Positions 42,787-51,960 of a stretch of DNA of 56,175 bases are shown here, piece by piece. A program made the translations under genes and the position numbers. The notes under the pieces were generated by a model. It saw only the letters and a program-made list of their open reading frames with translations, was not told the origin of the DNA and did no database searches. This stretch comes from Dehalococcoidia bacterium. GTDB lineage: Bacteria; Chloroflexota; Dehalococcoidia; Lucifugimonadales; VXLM01. The stretch lies in assembly GCA_009841605.1 (NCBI GenBank), contig VXLM01000094.1, positions 1 to 56,175 of the forward strand, given 5' to 3'. The first letter of the stretch is position 1, and each line of letters begins with the position of its first letter.

Positions 42787-44601
42787 TTACTCGTCCGTCA
42801 TTCCGTCAGCCAGTGAGAACTCTCCGATGGAGAAGGTGCCGATGCAGTAGTCGACTACGGGTCTCCACTCCTCGAAGACCTCGCCGGGCGCGTAGAAGAT
42901 GGCCATGAAGCCCGTTTCGCCCTCATGGATGTATGCCAAGCGCACGCCCTTCATGCCGCCGTTGTCGGCCTCGAATTCCTCTATGAGTATCGGTGCCCCG
43001 GACGGGGTCTCGATCTCGCGCCGGGCGGTGACGGTTTTCTCGGTCTTGTAGGGGAACGTGCCTGAGAGCACCGACCGCTCCATATAGTCGGCGACCGAAA
43101 GCTCCTCGTCGGGCTGCGTTCTATGGTGGCTCAGGTCCCGTTTCTCCAGTGTGACTGTTCTACCCCATCGGTCCTGCTCGAACAGCTCCGCGGCGATGAC
43201 GTCTCTATCCCCACCTGTGATGTTTGCCGGGTAGTCTATTTGGATCGTAGGGACTGGGTGATCGAACTTGTGTCGGAGCATGTCCCCAACGGGGCTGCCA
43301 AGGGTGTTTGCAGGGCTGTCTAGACGGGTGATTGTTGGCCGCAGGGAGACTGAGAGAGTGTAGCCAGCAGGACCATGAAAGGTCTCGTCACTTTGCTGGA
43401 GAGCAATTGTGTATTTGCCATCTCGGGGAGGACGGTAAGTTATCTCGCTCCACCTGTGTCGTTCGGAAACGACTTCGAATGGTGCAGCTTCCGAGGAATC
43501 TATAGTCACGGTGATCTGTTCAAAGGACTTCACCTGTAGAGCGATGCCCTGGGCGCGCGACAGATGAATGGTGTACGTATCGAAATCGGCCGGAGCATCG
43601 ATGGCTCCCATGATAGTATCCCCGATCTGCAACTGCCTTCCGTCGTCAGGGTCTTCATACCGCGCCAACGGAGCCGAGGACTTGATCACTCCGTGGCGCT
43701 CGATGTCAAAACTTTGCTTCACAACTGCGAACCATGTTCTGGAAGTGCAACACGCATCGTCGACACTTTCTTTGGTTGATCGAAACGCAGGCCTGAAATA
43801 GGGATCTCCGTCGAAAGCGAATAGACCGTACTCCACATCCCAATTCGCATCAAACTCGATGGTGGGCAATGACGCTCGGCCCCAATATACCGCCGTGTCC
43901 CAGCGGCCCTGAAGAACAAACTCATGCTCGTGTTTAGCTTCCTCAGTGGATACCAGCGTGCGAGACCCAAGAACCGAGACGTCCTTGCCGCGGGCTATCC
44001 TGTCAAGTCGGTCCTTTACGGTGTCCGATGAGATTCCCAAACTTCTACTCTCATCGCCCCTTATGTGTAAGCCAGTCACCTCGCCATTGCGATTCGTCAT
44101 CGGCCCACCGCTCATACCGCCAATTCCCGCGGCGGTTGAACTAACCCACGTGACATCCGCTTCCGACCAGTTCCCGGATTGTTCAAGCTTTCCTCGTGTA
44201 ATACTTGGATCCCCCCGAGCATAGCCGAGATTCAAGACAGAGTCTCCCTCAAGCTGACCTTCTGTGTACGCAAACTCTACCCAGGGAGCCGATGTTTCTA
44301 TTGGGCCGAGGAACGCCAGATCGGCGAGTTGGTCGTAGGAGACGACGGGGACATTCGGGTGTTCGGTTCCGTCACTGAACACAACATTCACTTCAGTGAG
44401 CGGCCACACCACGTGGGCGGCGGTGACAACGTAGCCGCCTTCTACGAGGAATCCGCTTCCCAGATCCCAGGTCCGGAATTGGAGTTCCGCCATGGAGGGG
44501 ACGACTTTTTCGAGCACGTCTGCATCAGATAGCTCGCCCCCACACGCGGCGCATAGTGCCAGCACGAGTGCCGCCAGCGGACCCAAGAGAGTGACTTTCA
44601 C
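42787..44601 (-). CDS. Trypsin-like serine protease lipoprotein with large C-terminal region
   Basis: 604 residues. Lipoprotein signal ends in LCAACGG (Cys20). The protease domain covers about residues 28-210 with the catalytic His in VTAAHVVW, Asp in LADLAFLG and Ser in GGMSGGPM, so the triad is complete. About residues 310-410 resemble a pre-peptidase C-terminal-type beta domain (DTYTIHLSRAQGIALQVKS). The last 130 residues are unfamiliar. GTG 44601 is the start, with GGAGA upstream. Likely membrane-tethered outer-face protease for protein quality control or processing; no PDZ domain is seen, unlike DegP/HtrA. Confidence 0.82.
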   Translation of the reverse strand: MKVTLLGPLAALVLALCAACGGELSDADVLEKVVPSMAELQFRTWDLGSGFLVEGGYVVTAAHVVWPLTEVNVVFSDGTEHPNVPVVSYDQLADLAFLGPIETSAPWVEFAYTEGQLEGDSVLNLGYARGDPSITRGKLEQSGNWSEADVTWVSSTAAGIGGMSGGPMTNRNGEVTGLHIRGDESRSLGISSDTVKDRLDRIARGKDVSVLGSRTLVSTEEAKHEHEFVLQGRWDTAVYWGRASLPTIEFDANWDVEYGLFAFDGDPYFRPAFRSTKESVDDACCTSRTWFAVVKQSFDIERHGVIKSSAPLARYEDPDDGRQLQIGDTIMGAIDAPADFDTYTIHLSRAQGIALQVKSFEQITVTIDSSEAAPFEVVSERHRWSEITYRPPRDGKYTIALQQSDETFHGPAGYTLSVSLRPTITRLDSPANTLGSPVGDMLRHKFDHPVPTIQIDYPANITGGDRDVIAAELFEQDRWGRTVTLEKRDLSHHRTQPDEELSVADYMERSVLSGTFPYKTEKTVTARREIETPSGAPILIEEFEADNGGMKGVRLAYIHEGETGFMAIFYAPGEVFEEWRPVVDYCIGTFSIGEFSLADGMTDE

Positions 44602-44799
44602 CAGAGTGTCTCCGAAACAAAGATATCAAAGTCAATGTTACATACGATTCGTACTATCGGCTAGGTTGCCATACGGCCCTCGACTCTCTCAACGGTGGGT
44701 GGGGATTTCAAGGGAGGTGGCACGAACCGCGTGAGCGCCAATCGAGATGCAGGTGGTACAATACCGTGCGCATTCAGACCACCATTTAAGGAGAACGAC

Positions 44800-45696
44800 G
44801 TGCCAGATTTCGAGGGAGTAGTTCCGGCAATCATCACGCCGATGTTCGCGGACGGAGAGATCAACGAAGAGGGGTTCCGCGCCGTCATGGAGGACAACAT
44901 CCAGGCGGGCGTACACGGCTTCTGGACGGCAGGGGGCACGGGCGAGAGCGTCCTCCTGACCGACGACGAGAACCATCGTATCGCACGCGCGGCGGTGGAC
45001 CAGAACCAAGGGCGGACGAAGATCATCATGCACGTGGGAGCGCAGACCACGGTGCGTGCCGCCCGCAATGCGGAACACGCGGCGAGAGCGGGCGCGGACG
45101 CCGTGTGTGCCGTCCCGCCATTCTTCGTTCGTCCGGGCGACGGGGGCATCGTCGACTACTACAAGACGGTCGCCGAGGCGGCCGACCTCCCGCTCTTCGT
45201 CTACAACCTGCCCCAGGCCACGGGAGTGAATATTACCCCCGACCTGATGCGGCAGCTCCAGGACAACGTGCCGCACCTCACCGGTCTCAAGCACTCCGCC
45301 CCTGACATTAACGATGTCTACAACTTCGCCCAAATGGGCCTGAGGGTGTTCACGGGCATGGGCAGGATGATGCTTCCGGCACTGACTATAGGCGCTGCCG
45401 GATGCGTCGACGGGCCTCCGTGCCTCGCCCCTGAGCTATGGGTCGCCATATGGGAGGCCTACAACGCGCGTGATCTCGACCGCGCCGAGGAGGCGCAGGC
45501 CAAGGCGAGCGAGGTCATGGACTTCCTCATCGATCTTGGATACATAGGTGCCCTCAAGACCGCGGTCGGCGAGAGACTCGGCATCGAGACCGGCGACCCT
45601 CGTCCTCCTAATCTGGGCGCCACGCCTGAGCAGAAGGTCGCAGCCCGCGAGGCCGTCCATAGGCTGGGCTTGGCCAAGGTCGCGAAGGCCGCCTAG
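44800..45696 (+). CDS. DHDPS/N-acetylneuraminate lyase-family protein
   Basis: 298 residues and the copy closest to classical family members: GGTGESVLLTDDE substrate loop, Tyr in VYNLPQ and Schiff-base Lys in LTGLKHS. The start is GTG 44800, decided by TAAGGAG six bases before it; the frame is open further upstream to 44695 without a signal. DapA, NanA or keto-deoxy-sugar-acid aldolase activity cannot be separated by eye. A TIM-barrel isomerase follows 73 bases downstream. Confidence 0.87.
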   Translation: MPDFEGVVPAIITPMFADGEINEEGFRAVMEDNIQAGVHGFWTAGGTGESVLLTDDENHRIARAAVDQNQGRTKIIMHVGAQTTVRAARNAEHAARAGADAVCAVPPFFVRPGDGGIVDYYKTVAEAADLPLFVYNLPQATGVNITPDLMRQLQDNVPHLTGLKHSAPDINDVYNFAQMGLRVFTGMGRMMLPALTIGAAGCVDGPPCLAPELWVAIWEAYNARDLDRAEEAQAKASEVMDFLIDLGYIGALKTAVGERLGIETGDPRPPNLGATPEQKVAAREAVHRLGLAKVAKAA

Positions 45697-45769
45697 CGGC
45701 CATCCCGTGTAGCCGAAGTCTTAGCTCCAGGCAAACCACGTTGATTTCGACTATCCAAGCACCCCGGCC

Positions 45770-46642
45770 ATGAGGAATACGAACGTGACCAAATACACCG
45801 AGCTCAAGCACCAACTTGGCGTCACAGCCAAGGCCGGAGTCGAGACGCTCAATCGGTTCGAACTCAACACCGAGGCGTCAATGGCAGAGGACATCGACGA
45901 GATGGCAGATTACTCCGAAGTCCTTGTCAGCGCCCACGCGCCTGCCATTGTCGGGGACATGCGACTCAACATAGCGTCCACGGACGACGGCTTCCAAAAA
46001 AGGTCCATTGAGGTGATTGTCGACTACATCGACAGGGCTGCAGGGTACCCGAACGTCAAGCAGATCAACATGCACTTTGCTCCCAAGCACTGGAATGGCC
46101 TTTCTCAATCGGAAGGTCGAGAGGGTACCTACGACCTTCTCATCGAAGGCATTCGCGAGGTCGCGGAGTTCTGCGACGGACACGACATCGAACTCGTCCT
46201 GGAGAACAACAACTCCTACTGGACCGACGACATTATTGATACGCCCCATAATCAAGTCGACTGGTCGGAGCGCAACGAATACTTCGGCATGTCCCCGGAG
46301 CAGTGGCAGCAGGTTGCTGTGGACGTCGACCGACACAACGTAGGGCTTTGCCTTGACTCAAGCCACGTCGTCACCTATGCACACCGCTTCCCGGAGGACC
46401 GGCGGGAGGAGCGAGTTCTCGCGTTTCTGTCGCGCCCGGAGCTCATTCGCCATGTCCACTGGAACGACAACTACCTCTACGACGGTCGGGGCCGCACCGA
46501 CTCCCACGCGCCCCTCAACAAGGGCACACTCCCGACGGAAATGCACCGGCGCATCAAGTACCTCGACGCGACGCTGCTCATGGAGCACTTCTACGACGTT
46601 GAGACGCTGGAAGAGGAACTCGCGTTCATCGACAGCCTGTAG
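45770..46642 (+). CDS. Xylose-isomerase-like TIM-barrel protein (sugar phosphate isomerase/epimerase family)
   Basis: 290 residues of the AP_endonuc_2 family. Metal ligands expected for IolE/hydroxypyruvate isomerase-like enzymes are seen: Glu in LVLENNN, Asp and His in CLDSSHV, HVHWND, and Glu in LLMEHF. ATG 45770 is used; GTG 45785, with GAGG about nine bases before it, is an alternative. Together with the DHDPS-family gene upstream it could serve catabolism of an unusual sugar. Confidence 0.85.
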   Translation: MRNTNVTKYTELKHQLGVTAKAGVETLNRFELNTEASMAEDIDEMADYSEVLVSAHAPAIVGDMRLNIASTDDGFQKRSIEVIVDYIDRAAGYPNVKQINMHFAPKHWNGLSQSEGREGTYDLLIEGIREVAEFCDGHDIELVLENNNSYWTDDIIDTPHNQVDWSERNEYFGMSPEQWQQVAVDVDRHNVGLCLDSSHVVTYAHRFPEDRREERVLAFLSRPELIRHVHWNDNYLYDGRGRTDSHAPLNKGTLPTEMHRRIKYLDATLLMEHFYDVETLEEELAFIDSL

Positions 46643-46648
46643 GGGCCG

Positions 46649-47602
46649 TCATTCGTCGGGCGGGTAGGGCTTCCAGGAGAGAGTGACGACCTCCGCCCCG
46701 GAGAACGTGTAGTTGATGCCGCCCCGGAGATCGAGTTCCCAAAAGGGCATCTGACGCACGTACGCCGTGACCGTAGTATCTCCCGCCGTCGAGACGACGA
46801 TGTAGTCCTTCGCGGGCGTCGTCAGGCAGAAGAAAGGCTCGGTGGGGCTGTCACACTTCTCGGAGTCTTGAGCGAATGGATCGGAGGCGAGGTCTGTCAG
46901 TGTTCCGTGATCGAAGTCGACAACGAATGTTTCGGCATCGAGCAACTCCACGTCCTTGACGTCAAGCCAACGCGTATCCCCGGGCCGGAACTCCCTGCGT
47001 GGGGACTCATCGAATGGTTCAGCCGTGGCGATGGGCGTACCTCCTCCAAGGCCCGTGTAGATTGCCAGTGAAGGGTAGATGGGTGTAGGCGTGGGTGTGG
47101 GAGTCGGTGTCACCGTTGGATTCGGAACAATCTGAATCGAAGTGGGTGTGGGTGTCGGTGTAGGTGTGAGTCGAGTAATCGCCCAACTGATATCCGCCTT
47201 CGTTCCCTCCGGCACGGAATAGAGGGTTACGAGATGCGAACCCAGGTGCCCTTCCTTCAGTTCGGGATTGAGAGGACGCGGCCATGGCGTCGGCACCGCC
47301 GCACCCGGAGTCCCGACCGGAGTTACCCCCATCGTCACCTCAAGTCCATTAACTCCGATTGGTGGAATGTCTGTCGGCAGAGGACCCTGTTCCAGCAGCC
47401 TCTTCACATGGGTAATTCCGGCATCCGCTGCGTACAGTTCCTTCAGTGCGTCGGCGTCCTCTCCGCCAGCCCGGAGCAGTCCGGATGCGTATCCCAGCAG
47501 ACCGATGACGACCATCGCCCCGATGGCGACAATAATGAGTACCAAAGGCAGTACGAAACCGGCCTCGCTTGGCCTCAGATCGGGGTCTTGGGGAGTAATC
47601 AC
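46649..47602 (-). CDS. PilX/type IV pilin-like envelope protein with TPTPT linker
   Basis: 317 residues. EAGFVLPLVLIIVAIGAMVVIGLL at residues 14-37 resembles the prepilin-type hydrophobic helix preceded by Gly, and AADAGITHVKRLLEQG resembles the following segment of PilX-like minor pilins. Two Thr/Pro stretches (TPTPTPTPT) around residues 150-175 connect to an unfamiliar C-terminal domain. Start is a GTG without a good ribosome site. No other pilus gene is near. Possibly a surface or pseudopilus component. Confidence 0.68.
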   Translation of the reverse strand: MITPQDPDLRPSEAGFVLPLVLIIVAIGAMVVIGLLGYASGLLRAGGEDADALKELYAADAGITHVKRLLEQGPLPTDIPPIGVNGLEVTMGVTPVGTPGAAVPTPWPRPLNPELKEGHLGSHLVTLYSVPEGTKADISWAITRLTPTPTPTPTSIQIVPNPTVTPTPTPTPTPIYPSLAIYTGLGGGTPIATAEPFDESPRREFRPGDTRWLDVKDVELLDAETFVVDFDHGTLTDLASDPFAQDSEKCDSPTEPFFCLTTPAKDYIVVSTAGDTTVTAYVRQMPFWELDLRGGINYTFSGAEVVTLSWKPYPPDE

Positions 47603-47696
47603 GGCAGGGCAGAGAAGCGTCCGGTAGTCATAGCAGTCACACTGTAGCGATAGACGCGACGGTTGTCACTTGGGAGCGCGTCCAATAAAGCTCCGA

Positions 47697-47761
47697 ATCC
47701 GTTCGTGGTGAGCTTGTCGAACTATGAACGACCCTTCGACAGGCTCAGGGTGAACGGAGTT
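47697..47761. repeat. Paired CCCTTCGACAGGCTCAGGGTGAACG repeat
   Basis: An inverted arm CCGTTCGTGGTGAGCTTGTCGAA and then ACCCTTCGACAGGCTCAGGG, as at 33500 and 38185. Confidence 0.75.
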
Positions 47762-47806
47762 TTCAGATACCCTGTTAGACGCTCTGCCTGTCGAGGAGAG
47801 GGGATA

Positions 47807-48598
47807 CTAGAGAGTCACCGAGTCGGGGACGTCGTCCATGCCGTAGTACTGGTGCTCGATCCGGTCGTCGTAGACCTTGACGATGCGGAGCCCTGACGGG
47901 TCGTCTTGCGGCGGGTACCCGACGGGGCCGGATGTGATCATGAGCATGTCGCCGTCGTTGGAGTAGTTGTTGCTGTGCCAGTGGCCTGAGAACACACCTG
48001 AAACGCGATGCTCCCGCAGGATCTCCAGCACCGGCATTCGTTGAGCACGAGGGATGATCTTGTTCCCGTCGTCCGGCTGGTCGGGCGAATCGGAGAACAG
48101 CGGATGGTGCATGAAGACAACGTTGTGGGTCGCGTCCGAGGCGTGGCTTGCAAGGTCGTCCCGCAGAAAGTTGAGGAGCGAGTCCCACTCGTCAGGCACC
48201 TCGGACGGGTCGAGACAGACCGAACTATTCAGCGCTACGAAGTGACTGCCCTCGGCGTCGAACGAATAGTTCTCATGCCCGAACTTCTCCCTGTATATCC
48301 GCAGAGACTCTTGAGTAGGCGTATTCCCAACGTCGCAATTGCCTGTCGTGAAGTAGATCGGCACGTCTTCTCTGAGCTGCCCGGTGATGCGCATCAATTC
48401 GGCGTGCTGTTTGGGGTCGTCGGAATGCTGGACGAGATCACCCGTCACCACCACGAACGCGGGTTTCAGGCGGTTGGCGGCGGCGATGGCCTTCTCATAC
48501 AACGGCGTCTCAGGGAACGTCCCGTCGCCCGGCGCGAGGCCACGCTCCTCGAACAGCCCGAACTGCGGATCACTCAGATGGATAAAGAAGAATGACAC
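47807..48598 (-). CDS. Calcineurin-like metallophosphatase, CPPED1-like
   Basis: 263 residues with the metallophosphoesterase motifs in order: LSDPQFG, GDLVQH, GNCD, MHHP and SGHWHSN. The first motif has DxQ in place of DxH and the third GNCD instead of GNHD. SDPQFG is also found in the CPPED1 branch of the family, so this is probably an established variant. GTG 48598 with AGGAG about ten bases upstream is preferred to TTG 48607. Substrate could be a phosphoprotein or a cyclic nucleotide (CpdA-like). Cotranscribed with apt (22-base gap). Confidence 0.83.
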   Translation of the reverse strand: MSFFFIHLSDPQFGLFEERGLAPGDGTFPETPLYEKAIAAANRLKPAFVVVTGDLVQHSDDPKQHAELMRITGQLREDVPIYFTTGNCDVGNTPTQESLRIYREKFGHENYSFDAEGSHFVALNSSVCLDPSEVPDEWDSLLNFLRDDLASHASDATHNVVFMHHPLFSDSPDQPDDGNKIIPRAQRMPVLEILREHRVSGVFSGHWHSNNYSNDGDMLMITSGPVGYPPQDDPSGLRIVKVYDDRIEHQYYGMDDVPDSVTL

Positions 48599-48619
48599 CC
48601 TACACAATCTCCTTCAATT

Positions 48620-49132
48620 TCAATACTGCACGAGGGAGTACACACCGTAGCCGCTCAGGCGCTCGCGTCCGTCGAGGTCGATGAGTTCGATCACGGCGGC
48701 AAGTCCGGCGACCTCGCCCCCCATGGACTCGACGAGCTCAGCTCCGGCCGCCATCGTGCCGCCGGTCGCGAGAAGGTCGTCCAGGATGACTGCTCGCTGG
48801 CCCTTCGAGACCGCGTCGGTGTGGACCTCGACGACGTTCTGACCGTACTCCAGCGCGTACTTGACCGACTTCGTCTCGTAAGGCAGTTTGCCCTCCTTGC
48901 GGACGGGGACAAAAGGCTTTCCCAGCTTGTACGCCAGTGGGGCCCCAATGAGGAATCCCCGTGCCTCGATGCCGAGGATCACGTCGACCCCTTGTCCCTC
49001 GTAGTGCTCCGCCATCCGGTCGATGACGTACCGGAAGGCCTCCGGTTCCTGCATCAGGGGAGTGATGTCGCGAAAGAGGATACCCTCGACGGGGAAGTCG
49101 GGAATGTCGCGGATATATTGTCTCAAGTCCAT
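48620..49132 (-). CDS. apt: Adenine phosphoribosyltransferase
   Basis: 170 residues, typical. IPDFPVEGILFRDITPLM, GIEARGFLIGAPLA, VRKEGKLP and the PRPP loop VILDDLLATGGT are diagnostic. It salvages adenine to AMP using PRPP. Upstream gene-start region is divergent from the GMC oxidoreductase (49133-49275). Confidence 0.94.
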   Translation of the reverse strand: MDLRQYIRDIPDFPVEGILFRDITPLMQEPEAFRYVIDRMAEHYEGQGVDVILGIEARGFLIGAPLAYKLGKPFVPVRKEGKLPYETKSVKYALEYGQNVVEVHTDAVSKGQRAVILDDLLATGGTMAAGAELVESMGGEVAGLAAVIELIDLDGRERLSGYGVYSLVQY

Positions 49133-49275
49133 AGCAAAAAGCGGGCCCTCGTGATGTTCAGTGAATGATAGGAGCAGGGGCTCACATCGGTCAATAGCGT
49201 TGATGCCTGGAATCCGTCAATTGACATCCCTGTATGCCGTCCATAGACTACGGCCACTCGATTGGGAGCGGCCCA

Positions 49276-50889
49276 ATGTCCGAAAGGACCGACACGGCAG
49301 ACGTTCTGGTAATCGGCGCAGGCATGTCCGGCGGGGCGTTCTCGTGGAGCCTCAGCGAGGCCGGCATCCGGGTTACCTGTCTCGAACAGGGAGGGTGGCC
49401 GATTCCGAGCCGGTACCCTTCGACGCATGAGGACTGGGAACTCCACATCTCCTCCGACTACCACTTCGACCCGAACGTGCGGGGGCTGCCGGAAGACTAC
49501 CCTGTCAACACCGACGACTCGGCCATAGTCCCGTTCATGTACAACGCAGTGGGGGGAAGCGCCATCCACTGGGGAGCGCACTTCCCGCGCATGAGACCGT
49601 CCGACTTTCGGGTCAGGACGCTCGACGGCGTGGCCGACGACTGGCCGCTCACCTACTACGACCTCGAACCTTACTTCGACCTCAACGACAGGATGACGGG
49701 CGTTGCCGGCCTTGCGGGAAACCCTGCATATCCTCCCATGCCGCCCCGTCAGACGCCTCCGCTGGGTATCGGCAAGCAGGGCAACAAGTTGGCGGAGGGG
49801 TTCGAGAGGCTGGGCTGGCACTGGTGGCCGGCCGAGAGTGCTATCAACTCTGCTCCCTATGACGGGCGTCCTGCCTGCACCAACGGCGGCCCTTGCGTAA
49901 CGGGTTGCTATTTGAAGGCCAAGTCCAGCGCCGATGTCACCTACTGGCCCAAGGCCATTGGGAACGGCGCGACGCTGAAGACCGGGGCGCGCGTGGCCGA
50001 GATAACCGTCGGGCCGGACGGTCTCGCAGATGGCGCGGTCTACTACGACGCCCAGGGAGTCGTTCAGCACCAGAAGGCTCAAGTCGTCGTCATGGCGGCC
50101 AACGGAGTCGGTACGCCAAGACTGCTCCTTAACTCCAAGTCATCGCTCTTCCCCGATGGACTGGCCAACACCAGCGGGCTTGTCGGGAAGAACCTCATGT
50201 TCCATCCCGTCGCCGCGACGGTGGGCATCTTCGACGAGGACCTCGAAGCCTACAAAGGGCCGCTTGCCTGCTCGGTCACGAGCTACGAGCACTGCGAGAC
50301 CGATCTGTCGCGCGGGTTCGTGCGGGGGTACCAGCTCCAGTCCAACAGGCAGCTCGGCCCGGTGAACACGTCTCTCGGAGGCCCCTTGGAACGCCCGATT
50401 CCCTGGGGCGACTCGCACCACGAGACCTTTGACGAGCGCTTCGGGAAGGTCATACCCCTCGCTGCCCTCGGCGAGGACCTCCCGGAACTGCACAACGAGG
50501 TCGTGCTCGACCCGGATCTGACCGACGGGCACGGCATTCCGGCTCCGAAGGTCAACTACGCCATGAGTGAGAACTCGACGAGGATGATGGACGAAGCCGT
50601 CGAGCGTATGGAGGAAGTGATGCTGGCGGCGGGCGCTGTGGGAACGGCATCGAACCGGACGATGCGGGGGGCAGGCTGGCATCTGCTGGGGACTGCCCGT
50701 ATGGGCACCGACCGCGACTCCTCCGTAGTGGACGGATACGGAAGGGCACACGATGTCAAGAATCTGTTTGTGATCGACGGCAGCCTGTTCGTGACGAGCG
50801 GCGCAGTCAATCCGACTTCGACGATCCAGGCTCTCGCGCTCTGGGTGGCCGACCACATAAAGGGGAACGCGCGGCACCTGCTCGATTGA
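49276..50889 (+). CDS. GMC-family oxidoreductase (gluconate/sugar dehydrogenase large subunit type)
   Basis: 537-residue FAD enzyme. GAGMSGGAFSWSLSEAG is the FAD-binding motif, NAVGGSAIHWGAH the second flavin segment, and the catalytic His and Asn are in GWHLLGTARMG and SGAVNPTST. A Cys group (CTNGGPCVTGC) resembles that of membrane-bound gluconate/sorbitol dehydrogenase flavoproteins. ATG 49276 has GGGAG eight bases upstream; ATG 49234 has none. Followed after seven bases by its presumed small subunit. Electron acceptor, possibly a cytochrome, is not encoded here. Confidence 0.88.
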   Translation: MSERTDTADVLVIGAGMSGGAFSWSLSEAGIRVTCLEQGGWPIPSRYPSTHEDWELHISSDYHFDPNVRGLPEDYPVNTDDSAIVPFMYNAVGGSAIHWGAHFPRMRPSDFRVRTLDGVADDWPLTYYDLEPYFDLNDRMTGVAGLAGNPAYPPMPPRQTPPLGIGKQGNKLAEGFERLGWHWWPAESAINSAPYDGRPACTNGGPCVTGCYLKAKSSADVTYWPKAIGNGATLKTGARVAEITVGPDGLADGAVYYDAQGVVQHQKAQVVVMAANGVGTPRLLLNSKSSLFPDGLANTSGLVGKNLMFHPVAATVGIFDEDLEAYKGPLACSVTSYEHCETDLSRGFVRGYQLQSNRQLGPVNTSLGGPLERPIPWGDSHHETFDERFGKVIPLAALGEDLPELHNEVVLDPDLTDGHGIPAPKVNYAMSENSTRMMDEAVERMEEVMLAAGAVGTASNRTMRGAGWHLLGTARMGTDRDSSVVDGYGRAHDVKNLFVIDGSLFVTSGAVNPTSTIQALALWVADHIKGNARHLLD

Positions 50890-50896
50890 CAAGAAA

Positions 50897-51379
50897 ATGA
50901 CTACCTACGAACATGCACACGAGCGAAGTCTGTTTCTATCTCCCGCTCATCGGGAGTTGCTTGATGCCATCGTCGACCGGATCATTCCGCCGGGTGACGG
51001 CGTGCCGGGCGCGGGCGTGGTAGGCGCTGCCGAGCATGTCGAGGGCATCTCCGGCGTCTCTCCGCAATCGCGGGCGCTTCTCACGAACGGACTGAAGGCA
51101 ATAGAGGCGACCAGCGGCCGTACTCATTCCGTGGAATTCGTCGCCCTTTCTAACGGCCAGAAGACTGAAGTGCTCAAACAGATAGAGTCGCAACACGCGG
51201 AGTTCTTCGCGGTACTGGTCCGCGAGACGTATTCCGGGTACTACAGTAGATCTGAAGTGCTTCGGGTGAAGGGGCTTCCTCTCTCCGCACCACAGCCCCA
51301 GGGCTACGAGATCGAGCCGTTCGACGCCACGCTCCTGGACGGTGTCCGCAAGCGCGGCAAGGCGTACCGCGACGCATAA
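50897..51379 (+). CDS. Gluconate 2-dehydrogenase subunit 3-family protein
   Basis: 160 residues matching the Gluconate_2-dh3 family: LSPAHRELLDAIVDRIIPPGDGVPGAG near the N-terminus and SGYYSRSEVLRVKGLPLSAPQPQGY at the C-terminus. It is the accessory small subunit of GMC-type dehydrogenases. Unlike periplasmic homologues it has no Tat signal, so the complex probably stays in the cytoplasm. Cotranscribed with the preceding GMC gene. Confidence 0.85.
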   Translation: MTTYEHAHERSLFLSPAHRELLDAIVDRIIPPGDGVPGAGVVGAAEHVEGISGVSPQSRALLTNGLKAIEATSGRTHSVEFVALSNGQKTEVLKQIESQHAEFFAVLVRETYSGYYSRSEVLRVKGLPLSAPQPQGYEIEPFDATLLDGVRKRGKAYRDA

Positions 51380-51440
51380 TCCCGTTCAATCGCATAGGGC
51401 AGAGGCAACCTCACCAGCATCGCTCAGGCTTCGATTTACC

Positions 51441-51470
51441 TTGACAGTGCCTTTGCCGAAGTCCTACGAT
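51441..51470 (+). promoter_or_regulatory. Promoter of the tRNA pair
   Basis: TTGACA (51441-51446), 18-base spacer, and TACGAT (51465-51470), 11 bases before the mature tRNA-Phe end. Confidence 0.7.
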
Positions 51471-51481
51471 AGATAGCCTAC

Positions 51482-51557
<76 letters not shown>

Positions 51558-51580
51558 GCGGCGCGGCGCTGGCATAGCGA

Positions 51581-51655
<75 letters not shown>

Positions 51656-51790
51656 GACTGTCCTAGCCTAGAGCGACGGGCATTCGCTTCGAGACGGCAT
51701 TTGGCGTGGCTTGATACCTCACAATTCGAGTGGGAATGAGTTCGCTTCCGGGCGTTCTTGAGCAATTTCCCAGTAGCCCTCTGAAAACCG

Positions 51791-51819
51791 TTGACACGGT
51801 TGGGTTTGTATGCTAGGCT
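51791..51819 (+). promoter_or_regulatory. Candidate rpoB promoter
   Basis: Perfect -35 TTGACA (51791-51796), 17-base spacer, and TAGGCT at 51814-51819. It would give a leader of about 135 bases. The rest of 51656-51960 shows no gene; it contains a CGCCCTCTGCGGT dispersed stretch and a small GCTGCTCAGCAGC palindrome just before the ribosome site GAGGAG. Confidence 0.6.
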
Positions 51820-51960
51820 TTTGATGTCGCGATATGCCTTTCGTCAACTCACGACATTTCCTCACACCCATTCCGCTTCTTCTAACTCCGTAGTCCGCCG
51901 CGCCCTCTGCGGTTTCGGGCTGCTCAGCAGCGCCATTTAACTTCGAGGAGAAAGAATCGT

